A program made the position numbers and the translations under genes. This document shows, one piece after another, positions 9,246 to 17,602 of a DNA stretch of 39,710 nt. Every line of letters begins with the position of its first letter. The first letter of the stretch is position 1. The notes under the pieces are model-generated. The model saw nothing but the letters and a program-made list of their open reading frames with translations, was not told where the DNA came from and searched no databases. The DNA comes from Microbacteriaceae bacterium (GTDB lineage Bacteria; Actinomycetota; Actinomycetes; Actinomycetales; Microbacteriaceae), in NCBI GenBank assembly GCA_947378555.1, contig CANCKM010000008.1:1-39710 (forward strand), written 5' to 3'.

Positions 9246-9251
9246 ATGTTA
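9246..9251 (-). promoter_or_regulatory. Candidate -10 of a leaderless glgC promoter
   Basis: On the minus strand TAACAT ends seven bases before the glgC ATG and no Shine-Dalgarno lies between. This would place the transcription start at or next to the A of ATG. No convincing -35 element is visible. Confidence 0.5.
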
Positions 9252-9272
9252 TTGGCAATTCTCCTCAACCAC

Positions 9273-9278
9273 TAACAT
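9273..9278 (+). promoter_or_regulatory. Candidate -10 of a leaderless glgA promoter
   Basis: TAACAT ends six bases before the glgA ATG with no ribosome site in the gap. Same hexamer as the divergent glgC promoter. Each predicted -35 position falls on the other promoter's -10 region. Confidence 0.5.
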
Positions 9279-9284
9279 GGCGTC

Positions 9285-10475
9285 ATGAGAGTCGACATAA
9301 TCAGTAAAGAATATCCACCTGCCGTTTACGGCGGAGCCGGCGTACACGTGGCTGAATTGGTCAAGGTGCTGAGGGGTCAGCTTGACGTCAAGGTTCGTTG
9401 CTTCGGCGCGGAACGTGATGAAATTGATACTTTTGCTTACACCCACGGTTCACAATATGACGCCAGCAACGCGGCTCTTCAGACCTTGGCGACCGACCTC
9501 TCGATGGTCTCAGACATCGCCGGCGCGGATTTAGTTCACTCCCACACCTGGTATGCCAACTTCGCCGGGCAAATAGCCGGCGCGCTCCACGGGATTCCCC
9601 ACCTCATCACCGCCCACAGCCTTGAACCACTTCGCCCGTGGAAAGAAGATCAGCTCGGTGGCGGATACCGACTTTCTTCATGGATTGAACGAACCGCTTA
9701 CGAGGCGGCCACCGGAATTATTGCTGTGAGCCACGGAATGCGAGCCGATATTTTGCGTGCCTACCCGCAACTGGATCCGGCCAAGGTATCCGTGGTCCAC
9801 AACGGCATCGACCTAGCTGCCTTTCAATCGGCTGATCAACCAGACCTGGTTCGTGCCCTAGGCATCAATCCCGACCAGCGAAGCGTGGTCTTTGTTGGCC
9901 GAATCACCCAGCAAAAGGGTCTCCCGTACCTGTTGAAGGCGGCTCGCGAACTTCCGGCCGATGTTCAGCTCGTGCTCTGTGCCGGCGCCCCCGATACCGC
10001 GGAAATTCAGAACCTGGTTACGGATTTGGTCACCGAGTTGCGAAAGACTCGCGACAACGTCGTTTGGGTCGAAAAGCATCTGAGTCGCACCGAGCTCATC
10101 GCCGTACTTTCGGCGGCGACGGTTTTTGCCTGCCCATCGATTTATGAACCACTAGGGATTGTCAACCTTGAGGCAATGGCCTGTGGAACACCTGTTGTGG
10201 CGACGCGAACCGGAGGGATTCCCGAGGTTGTTGCCGATGGCGAGACCGGAATCCTCGTTGATATCGAACAGCTGAACGACGGCAGTGGCAAGCCGCTTGA
10301 CGAGGCAAAGTTCGTTGCGGATCTGGCGGGCGCTCTAAACACGATGCTCGAACACCCACGGATTATTGAAATGGGTCTAGCGGGTCGCAAACGCGTGGAG
10401 GAAAACTTCAGTTGGAACACCATCGCGGAGCAGACTATTCGTGTCTACCGAGATGCAATCAACGCAAACGCTTAG
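9285..10475 (+). CDS. glgA: Glycogen synthase, actinobacterial GT4 type (GlgA/GlgM)
   Basis: 396-residue GT4-family glycosyltransferase. It is shorter than enterobacterial GlgA, as usual for the actinobacterial type. Visible: donor-site glycine motif VYGGAGVHV near residues 14-22, HSHTW, AHSLEPLRPWK, VHNGID, VGRITQQKG, and the E288-x7-E296 pair that binds the nucleotide sugar. It uses ADP-glucose supplied by GlgC. Mycobacterial relatives (GlgM) make maltose-1-phosphate from ADP-glucose and glucose-1-phosphate; sequence reading cannot decide between that and glucan elongation. ATG start without a ribosome site, consistent with leaderless translation. It is followed ten bases later by an ABC ATPase. 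Confidence 0.93.
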   Translation: MRVDIISKEYPPAVYGGAGVHVAELVKVLRGQLDVKVRCFGAERDEIDTFAYTHGSQYDASNAALQTLATDLSMVSDIAGADLVHSHTWYANFAGQIAGALHGIPHLITAHSLEPLRPWKEDQLGGGYRLSSWIERTAYEAATGIIAVSHGMRADILRAYPQLDPAKVSVVHNGIDLAAFQSADQPDLVRALGINPDQRSVVFVGRITQQKGLPYLLKAARELPADVQLVLCAGAPDTAEIQNLVTDLVTELRKTRDNVVWVEKHLSRTELIAVLSAATVFACPSIYEPLGIVNLEAMACGTPVVATRTGGIPEVVADGETGILVDIEQLNDGSGKPLDEAKFVADLAGALNTMLEHPRIIEMGLAGRKRVEENFSWNTIAEQTIRVYRDAINANA

Positions 10476-10485
10476 GCTCTAAATC

Positions 10486-11271
10486 ATGTCTCGAGTAATT
10501 GACTTCAACAATGTCACGGTGTTACGTGAATCCAAGCCCATTTTGAACAATATCGATTGGCAGGTGGAGTCAGATCAACGTTGGGTCATAATCGGGCCAA
10601 ACGGTGCCGGAAAAACCACTCTGCTGAGAGTTGCGGCAGCGCAAATCCAACCGAGCACGGGAACCGCCATGGTGCTTGATGCCGTGCTTGGCGAAGTTAA
10701 TGTTTTCGAACTTCGAACTCGAATTGGCTTTGCATCTAACTCACTCGCGGCTCACATTCCAAATTCCGAGCGCGTACTCGATGCCGTAATGACGGCCAGC
10801 TATGCGATAACCGGTCGTTGGAATGAAAAATACGAAGACGTCGATGAGCGTCGCGCCAGGAGAGTCTTGGGGGAGTGGCAGCTTTCTGAATTCGCGGATC
10901 GTGCCTATGGAACCCTCAGTGACGGCGAGAAGAAAAGAACTCAACTTGCCAGGGCTGTAATGCCGGACCCGGAACTGCTGCTGCTCGACGAACCGGTCGC
11001 CAGTTTGGACATGGCAGCTCGCGAGCAGACCGTTTCGATTCTTGGTGAATACGCCCAGGCTCCGGCTGCCCCAGCCATCGTGATGGTCACCCACCACGTT
11101 GAGGAGATTCCAGCGGGCTTCACCCACGCCGTGCTCATGAATCAGGGCCAGATCTTTTCTGCTGGCCCAATTGAAGACACACTCACCAGCGACAAGGTTT
11201 CCGAAGTCTTCGGTTTTGCACTAAAGGTGCAGCTCGACAACGGCAGATTCCGAGTCACCTCGGCGCGTTAG
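10486..11271 (+). CDS. Solitary ABC ATP-binding protein
   Basis: 261-residue single ABC ATPase. Walker A is G37-PNGAGKT-T45, the signature is LSDGEKKR at 144-151 rather than LSGGQ, Walker B ends D168-E169, and the switch is H203/H204. There are no membrane segments and no permease gene nearby. It resembles stand-alone cytosolic ATPases of the YlmA/ModF sort, whose role is poorly known. Ten bases downstream of glgA, so very likely cotranscribed. An import role for sugars is tempting from context, but there is no binding protein or permease to support it. Confidence 0.88.
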   Translation: MSRVIDFNNVTVLRESKPILNNIDWQVESDQRWVIIGPNGAGKTTLLRVAAAQIQPSTGTAMVLDAVLGEVNVFELRTRIGFASNSLAAHIPNSERVLDAVMTASYAITGRWNEKYEDVDERRARRVLGEWQLSEFADRAYGTLSDGEKKRTQLARAVMPDPELLLLDEPVASLDMAAREQTVSILGEYAQAPAAPAIVMVTHHVEEIPAGFTHAVLMNQGQIFSAGPIEDTLTSDKVSEVFGFALKVQLDNGRFRVTSAR

Positions 11272-11276
11272 CAAGT

Positions 11277-11294
11277 TAGGTTGATTGAAACCTA
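11277..11294. repeat. Inverted repeat overlapping the rpmE2 -35 region
   Basis: TAGGTT and AACCTA arms with a six-base spacer, covering the TTGATT -35 element. It could be an operator for a repressor such as Zur, which controls zinc-free L31 genes in other actinobacteria. It does not obviously match a Zur consensus that I remember. Confidence 0.35.
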
Positions 11295-11310
11295 CTGGTT
11301 CTGGTATACT
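11281..11310 (+). promoter_or_regulatory. rpmE2 promoter
   Basis: -35 TTGATT at 11281-11286, 18-base spacer, -10 TATACT at 11305-11310 with an upstream TGG (extended -10 form). This is the best sigma-70-type promoter in the window. It leaves an untranslated leader of roughly 45 bases. Confidence 0.7.
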
Positions 11311-11364
11311 TTTCCCTTAGTGCCTAAGCGCTAAACTCTTATTTTTACCTTTAGGAAGTACGTC

Positions 11365-11616
11365 ATGAAGAAGGACATCCACCCAAAGTACGAGCAGATC
11401 GTATTCCGCGACCTAGCCTCGGGTGAATCGTTTTTGACCCGTTCGACCGTCAAGAGCAACAAGACCATCGAGTGGGAAGACGGCAACACCTACCCAGTCT
11501 TCGACGTTGAAATCTCTTCAGCCTCACACCCGTTTTACACCGGAAAGCAGCGCATCATGGATGCTGCTGGTCGTGTCGAGCGCTTCAACGCCCGCTACAA
11601 GAACTTCGGAGCATAA
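11365..11616 (+). CDS. rpmE2: 50S ribosomal protein L31 type B (zinc-free)
   Basis: 83-residue type B L31 ([16 protein letters not shown], then [17 protein letters not shown]). It contains no cysteine, so it lacks the CxxC zinc site of type A L31. Type B proteins often replace type A under zinc limitation. AGGAAG lies eight bases before the ATG, the promoter above is strong, and a clear terminator follows, so it is a single-gene unit. Whether a type A copy exists elsewhere cannot be seen. Confidence 0.96.
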   Translation: MKKDIHPKYEQIVFRDLASGESFLTRSTVKSNKTIEWEDGNTYPVFDVEISSASHPFYTGKQRIMDAAGRVERFNARYKNFGA

Positions 11617-11643
11617 GCGCTTCGATTCAATCTTTGAGATTCA

Positions 11644-11677
11644 AAAAAAATACCTCGCTTCGGCGAGGTATTTTTTT
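11644..11677. terminator. Terminator between rpmE2 and the exonuclease gene
   Basis: AAAAAAATACCTCGC, a TTCG tetraloop, then GCGAGGTATTTTTTT: a perfect 15-bp stem closed by the very stable C(UUCG)G loop. A and T tracts on either side make it suitable for both convergent genes. Confidence 0.95.
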
Positions 11678-11689
11678 GCGCTAAATAAT

Positions 11690-12472
11690 TCAGCTCTCAA
11701 TCAGCAGCGGCTTGGTGGGCCAACCCCTCACCACGGTGAACTCTGGGACGGTTCGGCGCCGAAAGCTCTCGTAGCTGGAATCAGAGGCTTCGCTCCAAGC
11801 AACCTGCTGCTGATGCACTTCAAAAATGTCGGTTGGCAGCTTCTCTGAATATTTTCGAGCTATCGCCTGAAGAACTCGGCCTGCGGCGACCGCATCTGCG
11901 GTTGCATTGTGCGCGTCGCTCAGCTCAACGCCGTAGAGCGCGGCAACCGTTTCCAGATTGCGCTTGCCCCCGCGGTACCGCTCAAAAGTCTTATCGAGCA
12001 CCAGGGGATCGAGAATAGGCATTGGGCTGTCGAGCGGCTCTAGGGCGTGGCGAAGAGCCTCTGCTCGAAGAATGGTGAAGTCGTATGGCGCGTTGTAGGC
12101 GACGACTGGAATGCCCTCCGCCAGATAAGCGCGCAGGGTGTTCAGCACCTCGGCAACAACCTCGGCAGCCGGAGCGCCGTTCAATCTGGCGAACTCTTCG
12201 GTGATGCCATGCACGTTGCTGGCAGCTACCGGAATAGGCACGCCAGGATTGGCCAACCATTCGCGTTCTTCACTGATAATTCGACCTTCCGCGTCAAGAA
12301 GCACGACACAGGCGGTGACAATTCGAGCCTCATTCAAATCGAGTCCCGTGGTTTCTAGGTCAAAAACCGCAACTCTCGACGCCCAGTCTGGAAGCGGTTT
12401 GGGTTCGGGGGCCATTGAAGCCGAGATTGGGCTTACGGATTCAAATAGCGAGGGTTCTAAGTTTTCATGCAC
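11690..12472 (-). CDS. DEDDh 3'-5' exonuclease (DnaQ/epsilon-like)
   Basis: 260-residue exonuclease of the DnaQ family. The acidic residues and histidine of the DEDDh site are all present: D38 and E40 (FDLETTG), D131 (YNAPYDF), H188 and D193 (DAHNATADA). It removes nucleotides from DNA or RNA 3' ends with two metal ions. It is a stand-alone protein, not fused to a polymerase, UvrC or BRCT domain; similar proteins are annotated as 3'-5' exonucleases in Microbacteriaceae. The start is GTG 12470-12472, without a clear ribosome site, 12 bases after the metF stop, so probably coexpressed with metF. Confidence 0.88.
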   Translation of the reverse strand: MHENLEPSLFESVSPISASMAPEPKPLPDWASRVAVFDLETTGLDLNEARIVTACVVLLDAEGRIISEEREWLANPGVPIPVAASNVHGITEEFARLNGAPAAEVVAEVLNTLRAYLAEGIPVVAYNAPYDFTILRAEALRHALEPLDSPMPILDPLVLDKTFERYRGGKRNLETVAALYGVELSDAHNATADAVAAGRVLQAIARKYSEKLPTDIFEVHQQQVAWSEASDSSYESFRRRTVPEFTVVRGWPTKPLLIES

Positions 12473-12484
12473 GAGTTCAGACTA

Positions 12485-13408
12485 TTACGAGCGGGCGACA
12501 AGTCCTACGCCCCGCGCCAATTCGAGAGCCGCTTTCGATTGATTCAGAGTAAAAATGTGCAAACCCGGTGCACCAGCTTCAAGTAGTTTGGCCCCGAGTC
12601 GAATGCTGAAATCCATCCCGATTACACGAGACTCTGCCTCGTTTGCGCTTTCTAGTCGTTGCAGCAGGTGCGCGGGAATAGATGCCCCACTCATATTCGC
12701 CATTCGAATGACCTGTTGAGCATTTGAAATCGGCATCAGTCCTGGAATTATCGGCAAATCTGCGCCAGCTTCGGCGCTTGCGGACAGCAAGTGCAAATAA
12801 CTTTCGACACTGAAGAAGAGCTGCGTTATTGCATACTTGGCACCGGCATCCTGCTTGAGGCGCAGCACCTTGGCATCATGCTCAAGACTCGGTGACTCCG
12901 GATGAATTTCTGGGAACGCCGCAACGCCAATCTCGAGGTCGGTGAAGTCACTGATCAGCTCGATGAGCTCGAGTGCACTTTTGATTTCACCTTCGGCCAA
13001 GGCGTTTGGGTTGTCTCTTGGTGCGTCACCGCGAAGTGCCAGAATCGATTTGACGCCAGCGGCTTCAAACCTCTTGACGACCTCCAAGGATCCGGCCCTG
13101 GTTGAACCCACGCAGGTGAGGTGACCAATGGTTGGGATGTCACGGGCCATACGATCAACCACGGCCAGTGAACGCTCGGGATTGGAGCCACCGGCTCCGT
13201 AAGTCACCGAGACAAAGTCCGCATCCGCATCCAGCACTGCATCGAAGGTCTTCCAAAGCCCAAGTTCCGCCGAGTCATCCCTGGGTGGAAAAAACTCAAA
13301 GGAGAGGGTTTTCTCGGCAAGTACGGTGCGCTCCGAGATTAGCTGACCTACGGTTTGGCCAAGCATCTGGTCTCTTGGTGTCTGATGGAGCGATGTTTGG
13401 TTTGGCAT
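12485..13408 (-). CDS. metF: Methylenetetrahydrofolate reductase MetF
   Basis: 307-residue flavoprotein that reduces 5,10-methylene-THF to 5-methyl-THF, the methyl donor for MetH. Motifs: SFEFFPP with catalytic E38, SVTYGAGG at 67-74, ALRGD with D128, FPEIHPES and TQLFF. It is divergent from metH with only 37 bases between the start codons, so the enzyme that makes methyl-THF sits back to back with the one that uses it. ATG 13406-13408 has GAAGG directly against it, too close for a ribosome site, while TAAACT lies six bases upstream; a leaderless start is likely. A later ATG at residue 15 is a less likely alternative. Confidence 0.96.
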   Translation of the reverse strand: MPNQTSLHQTPRDQMLGQTVGQLISERTVLAEKTLSFEFFPPRDDSAELGLWKTFDAVLDADADFVSVTYGAGGSNPERSLAVVDRMARDIPTIGHLTCVGSTRAGSLEVVKRFEAAGVKSILALRGDAPRDNPNALAEGEIKSALELIELISDFTDLEIGVAAFPEIHPESPSLEHDAKVLRLKQDAGAKYAITQLFFSVESYLHLLSASAEAGADLPIIPGLMPISNAQQVIRMANMSGASIPAHLLQRLESANEAESRVIGMDFSIRLGAKLLEAGAPGLHIFTLNQSKAALELARGVGLVARS

Positions 13409-13414
13409 CCTTCG

Positions 13415-13420
13415 AGTTTA
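13415..13420 (-). promoter_or_regulatory. Candidate -10 of a leaderless metF promoter
   Basis: TAAACT on the minus strand, six bases upstream of the metF ATG. It is separated by only ten bases from the oppositely oriented metH -10. Confidence 0.45.
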
Positions 13421-13430
13421 AGCCCTCGGA

Positions 13431-13436
13431 TAGACT
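13431..13436 (+). promoter_or_regulatory. Candidate -10 of the metH promoter
   Basis: TAGACT, nine bases upstream of the metH ATG, with no Shine-Dalgarno in the gap. A 17-base spacer would put the -35 on the metF start codon. Confidence 0.45.
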
Positions 13437-13445
13437 TAGAAGCCT

Positions 13446-16400
13446 ATGTTTACACCCAAATCACAAGCCCTGATCGAAGCCGTTCGCAGTCGTGTAGTTG
13501 TCGCCGATGGCGCGATGGGCACAATGATTCAAGAGGCGAAGCCGAGCCTAGAAGACTTTCAGGGTTATGAGGGTTGCAACGAGGTTTTGAACATAACCAG
13601 GCCTGACATCATCTCTGCCATTCACGCTCGCTACCTAGAATCTGGTGCCGAGGCAATCGAGACCAATACCTTCGGTGCCAATTTTGCCAACTTGGCCGAG
13701 TACGACATTGAGTCGCGAATCGAGGAGTTAGCCCTTGCCGGGGCACAAATTGCCAGGACGGTGGCTGATGGGTTTTCCACCGAGGCTAAGCCGCGTTGGG
13801 TTTTAGGTTCGGTTGGTCCGGGAACAAAACTGCCGAGCTTGGGTCACGAGAAGTTCTCGGTGCTGCGCGACGCTTACCAAACTCAAACCCGAGGCATGCT
13901 GGTCGGTGGCATCGATGCCGTCATGATCGAAACCGCACAGGATTTATTGCAGGCGAAGAGTGCCGTAATCGGAGCCAAACGAGCAATGGTTGAAACCGGT
14001 ATTCGGGTTCCCATTTTCGTTTCGGTCACGATTGAACAAACTGGAACCATGCTTCTTGGCTCGGAAATCGGGGCCGCCCTAACTTCGCTGAGCGCCCTAG
14101 GAATCGACGGTATTGGGCTCAACTGCGCAACCGGCCCCACCGAAATGAGCGAGCACCTGCGCTACCTCGCTAAATTCTCAAGTTTGCCTCTCGTTGTCAT
14201 GCCGAACGCCGGCTTGCCCGTTTTGGGCCCCAACGGCGCGCACTACCCGTTGACCCCGACTGAACTGGCAACGGCGCAACTGCAGTTCGTGAACGAATAT
14301 GGCGCGGGTCTAGTGGGAGGTTGTTGCGGCACCACTCCAGAGCACATTGCTGCAATTGCCGGCGCCGTTCTAGGCAAACAACCGAATCGACCCGAGCTGA
14401 TCGACGAGCCCGGCCTTGCGAGTCTTTATCAGCACCAGCCATTCGACCAAACCATGACTTACCTATCCATCGGCGAGCGAACCAATGCCAATGGCTCAAA
14501 AGCTTTTCGCGAGGCGATGTTGGCCGAAAACTGGGATGAGTGCATCGAAATTGCGCGATCTCAGACCCGTGAGGGTGCACATCTGCTCGATGTCTGCGTG
14601 GATTACGTGGGCCGAGATGGAGCGCGGGACGCGAGGGAACTGGTTTCGAGGTTAGCCACGGCAACCACCCTGCCTCTGGTTCTTGACTCGACAGAACCCG
14701 CAGTGCTTCAGGCTGGTCTGGAATGCATGGGCGGCCGGGCCATGATCAACTCGGTGAACTATGAAGACGGGGATGGGCCAAAGTCTCGATTCGCCCGCAT
14801 CATGCCTCTGGTGAAGGAACACGGAGCTGCCGTTGTGGCTTTGACGATTGATGAGACCGGACAGGCGCGAACCGCCGAAACCAAACTGGAAATTGCGTCG
14901 AGACTCATCGATGACCTAACCGCCAACTGGGGCATGCGTCTGGTCGACATCACGGTAGACACCCTTACCTTTCCCATCGCCACCGGCCAAGACGAAACCA
15001 GACGAGATGGCATCGAGACCATCGAGGCCATTCGGTTGCTCAACCTCAAGTATCCCGGCGCCCAAACCACGCTCGGCATCTCAAATATCTCCTTTGGCCT
15101 CAACCCGGCGGCCAGACACGTACTGAATTCGGTGTTTCTAGCCGAGTGCGTCAAGGTAGGTCTAACCTCGGCCATCGTTCATGCGGCTCGCATCATGCCC
15201 CTTAATCAAATACCCAAGGTTCAACTGCAGGCCGCACTCGATTTGATTTACGACAAGCGGGAGTATGACTCCGAAGGCATCGTGACTCGCGATCCACTCA
15301 CCGAATTCCTCGACGTGTTTTCCGGTGTCGATTCGGCTGCGGCGAGGCAGTCTAGAGCCCAAGAGTTGGCCGCCATGCCACTTGACGAGCGCCTTGAACG
15401 CAGGATTATCGACGGCGAGAAAAAGGGCCTCGAAGCCGATCTTGAAGAGGCGATGGGTGCTGGTAAAAGCGCTCTCGAAATCATCAACCAGCACCTGCTC
15501 AAGGGCATGCAGGTGGTGGGCGAACTCTTCGGCAGGGGAGAGATGCAGTTGCCTTTCGTCTTGCAGTCGGCAGAGGTCATGAAGACCGCGGTCGCTCACC
15601 TAGAACCGTTCATCGAAAAAACCGATGACTCTGGCAAGGGCCGCATCCTGCTTGCAACCGTGCGAGGTGACGTTCACGATATTGGCAAGAACCTCGTTGA
15701 CATCATCCTCAGCAATAATGGTTTCGACACGGTAAACCTCGGCATCAAGCAGCCAATCAACGAGATTCTGCGTGCCGCCGAGGAGCATGATGTCGATGTC
15801 ATCGGCATGAGCGGGCTGCTCGTGAAGTCCACGCAAATCATGCGCGAGAACCTCGAAGAGATGAACCTCAGGGGAGTGGCCGAGCGCTGGCCGGTAATTC
15901 TTGGGGGCGCCGCCTTGACGAGAAGCTTTGTTGAACAGGACTTGGCCGAGGTTTACGATGGCGAAGTTAGGTATGCCCGAGACGCATTCGAGGGTCTGCG
16001 GCTCATGGACACGATCGTAAAGATAAAACGTGGCGACCCAACAGCGAAACTGCCGGAACTCAAAAAACGAGTTGTGCCAAAACAACCCGGGCTGGTTCTC
16101 ACCGAGGCCGAGAATATTCCAAAGAGATCCGATGTGACGATGGATAACTCCGTGCCAAAACCGCCATTCTTCGGAACTCGGATTGTCAAGGGCATTCCGC
16201 TGCGCGATTACTCTTCATTCCTCGACGAGCGAGCAACTTTCATGGGCCAGTGGGGCCTCAAGCCCTCAAGGGCCGACGACGCCCCGAGCTATGAGCAACT
16301 TGTCGAAACCGAGGGTCGACCGCGTCTGCGGGCTTGGCTAGAGCGAATCCACACCGAGGGGTTGCTTGAGGCGGCTGTGGTTTACGGATACTTCCCAGCG

Positions 16401-16982
16401 GTTTCCGAAGGCGATGACCTAGTGATTTTGCACCACGGAGCCGAGAACTCAACCGACGGCGGTTCCGGTGGCGAACCAGGCACCGAAAGATTGCGGTTCA
16501 GCTTTCCAAGGCAGAGTAGAGACCGCCACCTGTGCCTGAGCGACTTCGTAAAGCCCCGTGAAAGCGGCGAAATCGACGTCGTTCCGTTCCAGCTGGTCAC
16601 CATGGGAAACAAGGTGTCCGAGGCAGCCAACGCGATCTATGCCGATAACCAGTACCGTGACTATTTGGAACTTCACGGTCTTTCGGTGCAACTGACCGAG
16701 GCCCTTGCCGAATTCTGGCATTCCAGAATTCGTGAAGAGTTGGGGCTCGCTAAAGAGGATCCAAATGATTTGGCCGGGCACTTCAAACTTGATTACCGCG
16801 GTGCCAGATACTCGTTTGGTTACCCGGCCTGCCCAGACCTGGAAGATCGCGTCAAGCTAATGGAGCTTTTGAAGCCGGAAAGCATCGGCGTGACCTTGTC
16901 TGAGGAACTGCAGTTGCACCCGGAGCAATCGACCGACGCGATGGTATTGCACCATCCAGAAGCGAAATACTTCTCGGTCTAG
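13446..16982 (+). CDS. metH: Cobalamin-dependent methionine synthase MetH
   Basis: 1178 residues, full-length four-module enzyme that transfers the methyl group from 5-methyl-THF to homocysteine through B12. Homocysteine module (about 1-310) has the zinc cysteines C227, C293 and C294; the methyl-THF module follows (about 340-610); the B12 module carries VRGDVHDIGKNL with the cobalt-ligand H744; and the C-terminal part (about 860-1178) is the AdoMet reactivation domain, with RYSFGYPACPD near the end. All modules are present, so it should be self-reactivating with a flavodoxin partner. There is no space upstream for a B12 riboswitch. It converges on the histidine phosphatase gene with 32 bases between. 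Confidence 0.98.
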   Translation: MFTPKSQALIEAVRSRVVVADGAMGTMIQEAKPSLEDFQGYEGCNEVLNITRPDIISAIHARYLESGAEAIETNTFGANFANLAEYDIESRIEELALAGAQIARTVADGFSTEAKPRWVLGSVGPGTKLPSLGHEKFSVLRDAYQTQTRGMLVGGIDAVMIETAQDLLQAKSAVIGAKRAMVETGIRVPIFVSVTIEQTGTMLLGSEIGAALTSLSALGIDGIGLNCATGPTEMSEHLRYLAKFSSLPLVVMPNAGLPVLGPNGAHYPLTPTELATAQLQFVNEYGAGLVGGCCGTTPEHIAAIAGAVLGKQPNRPELIDEPGLASLYQHQPFDQTMTYLSIGERTNANGSKAFREAMLAENWDECIEIARSQTREGAHLLDVCVDYVGRDGARDARELVSRLATATTLPLVLDSTEPAVLQAGLECMGGRAMINSVNYEDGDGPKSRFARIMPLVKEHGAAVVALTIDETGQARTAETKLEIASRLIDDLTANWGMRLVDITVDTLTFPIATGQDETRRDGIETIEAIRLLNLKYPGAQTTLGISNISFGLNPAARHVLNSVFLAECVKVGLTSAIVHAARIMPLNQIPKVQLQAALDLIYDKREYDSEGIVTRDPLTEFLDVFSGVDSAAARQSRAQELAAMPLDERLERRIIDGEKKGLEADLEEAMGAGKSALEIINQHLLKGMQVVGELFGRGEMQLPFVLQSAEVMKTAVAHLEPFIEKTDDSGKGRILLATVRGDVHDIGKNLVDIILSNNGFDTVNLGIKQPINEILRAAEEHDVDVIGMSGLLVKSTQIMRENLEEMNLRGVAERWPVILGGAALTRSFVEQDLAEVYDGEVRYARDAFEGLRLMDTIVKIKRGDPTAKLPELKKRVVPKQPGLVLTEAENIPKRSDVTMDNSVPKPPFFGTRIVKGIPLRDYSSFLDERATFMGQWGLKPSRADDAPSYEQLVETEGRPRLRAWLERIHTEGLLEAAVVYGYFPAVSEGDDLVILHHGAENSTDGGSGGEPGTERLRFSFPRQSRDRHLCLSDFVKPRESGEIDVVPFQLVTMGNKVSEAANAIYADNQYRDYLELHGLSVQLTEALAEFWHSRIREELGLAKEDPNDLAGHFKLDYRGARYSFGYPACPDLEDRVKLMELLKPESIGVTLSEELQLHPEQSTDAMVLHHPEAKYFSV

Positions 16983-17014
16983 GTCTCGGTCCTAATGCCT
17001 GCCAAGACTATTGG

Positions 17015-17602
17015 TCAGGACACCGGCACCAGGGTCTTTGGGTTGTAATCCTCAATCGACCACTCGGTTTCGGAATGGCTAATCAGGCTGAGCGAGGCGT
17101 TTCCGAACCGTTCACCCTCGCGAGGGAGCGTGCCCTTGCTAACCATTTTGATGACCTTGCGAATCAAAGCTCCGTGTGACACCACCAAAACGCGCCTGCC
17201 CGGATAGGTGTGAGCGAGGTGTTCAAGCAACTGCCAGCATCGAACTCGCAAATCCTCAAGCGATTCGCCCCCGGGAATCGGGGTTCCTTCGCCGTAGGCA
17301 ACCTTCCAGTCCTCATGCTTCATGCCCTCGGCCTCGCCGAACGAGCGTTCGAGCAGCAACGGTTCAACAATCAGGGTGTCGAAACCGGCTTCGGTGGCCA
17401 CAATTTCCGCAGTCTCCTTCGCCCGAGACAGCGGTGAGGTGAGCAACACATCCCAGTCATTTGCGTCTATCACTCGACCCGCGAGCAACGCCTGATCGCG
17501 ACCGGTTTCATTGAGCGGTATGTCGGAGGTGCCTTGCAGACGAAAGTCGATGTTCCAGTCGGTTTGGCCGTGGCGCAAGAGGCCAATGGTGGTTCTAGTC
17601 AA
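17015..17602 (-). CDS. Histidine phosphatase (phosphoglycerate mutase-like)
   Basis: 195 residues from the chosen start. It belongs to the histidine phosphatase superfamily, with the phosphoacceptor in LLRHGQTDWN (H11) and the second histidine in VVSHGAL. The set R-H-G, SPLSRAKETA and the late SHG fits small-molecule phosphatases as well as cofactor-dependent mutases; substrate is not predictable. I chose TTG 17600-17602 because AAGG lies seven bases upstream; it overlaps the end of the sirtuin gene by eight bases, indicating coupling. A longer frame from 17641 would add a hydrophobic N-terminus lying inside the sirtuin gene and seems less likely. Confidence 0.85.
   Translation of the reverse strand: MTRTTIGLLRHGQTDWNIDFRLQGTSDIPLNETGRDQALLAGRVIDANDWDVLLTSPLSRAKETAEIVATEAGFDTLIVEPLLLERSFGEAEGMKHEDWKVAYGEGTPIPGGESLEDLRVRCWQLLEHLAHTYPGRRVLVVSHGALIRKVIKMVSKGTLPREGERFGNASLSLISHSETEWSIEDYNPKTLVPVS

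Noticed and set aside
9239-9268. Longer glgC starting with TTG at 9268
   Set aside because: The TTG lies within a purine-rich run, so no ribosome site precedes it, and the ten added residues are not part of the GlgC fold.
16998-17019. Terminator between metH and the histidine phosphatase gene
   Set aside because: CCTGCCAA and TTGGTCAGG form an eight-pair stem with a bulge and five-base loop, but there is no T run and it overlaps the phosphatase stop.
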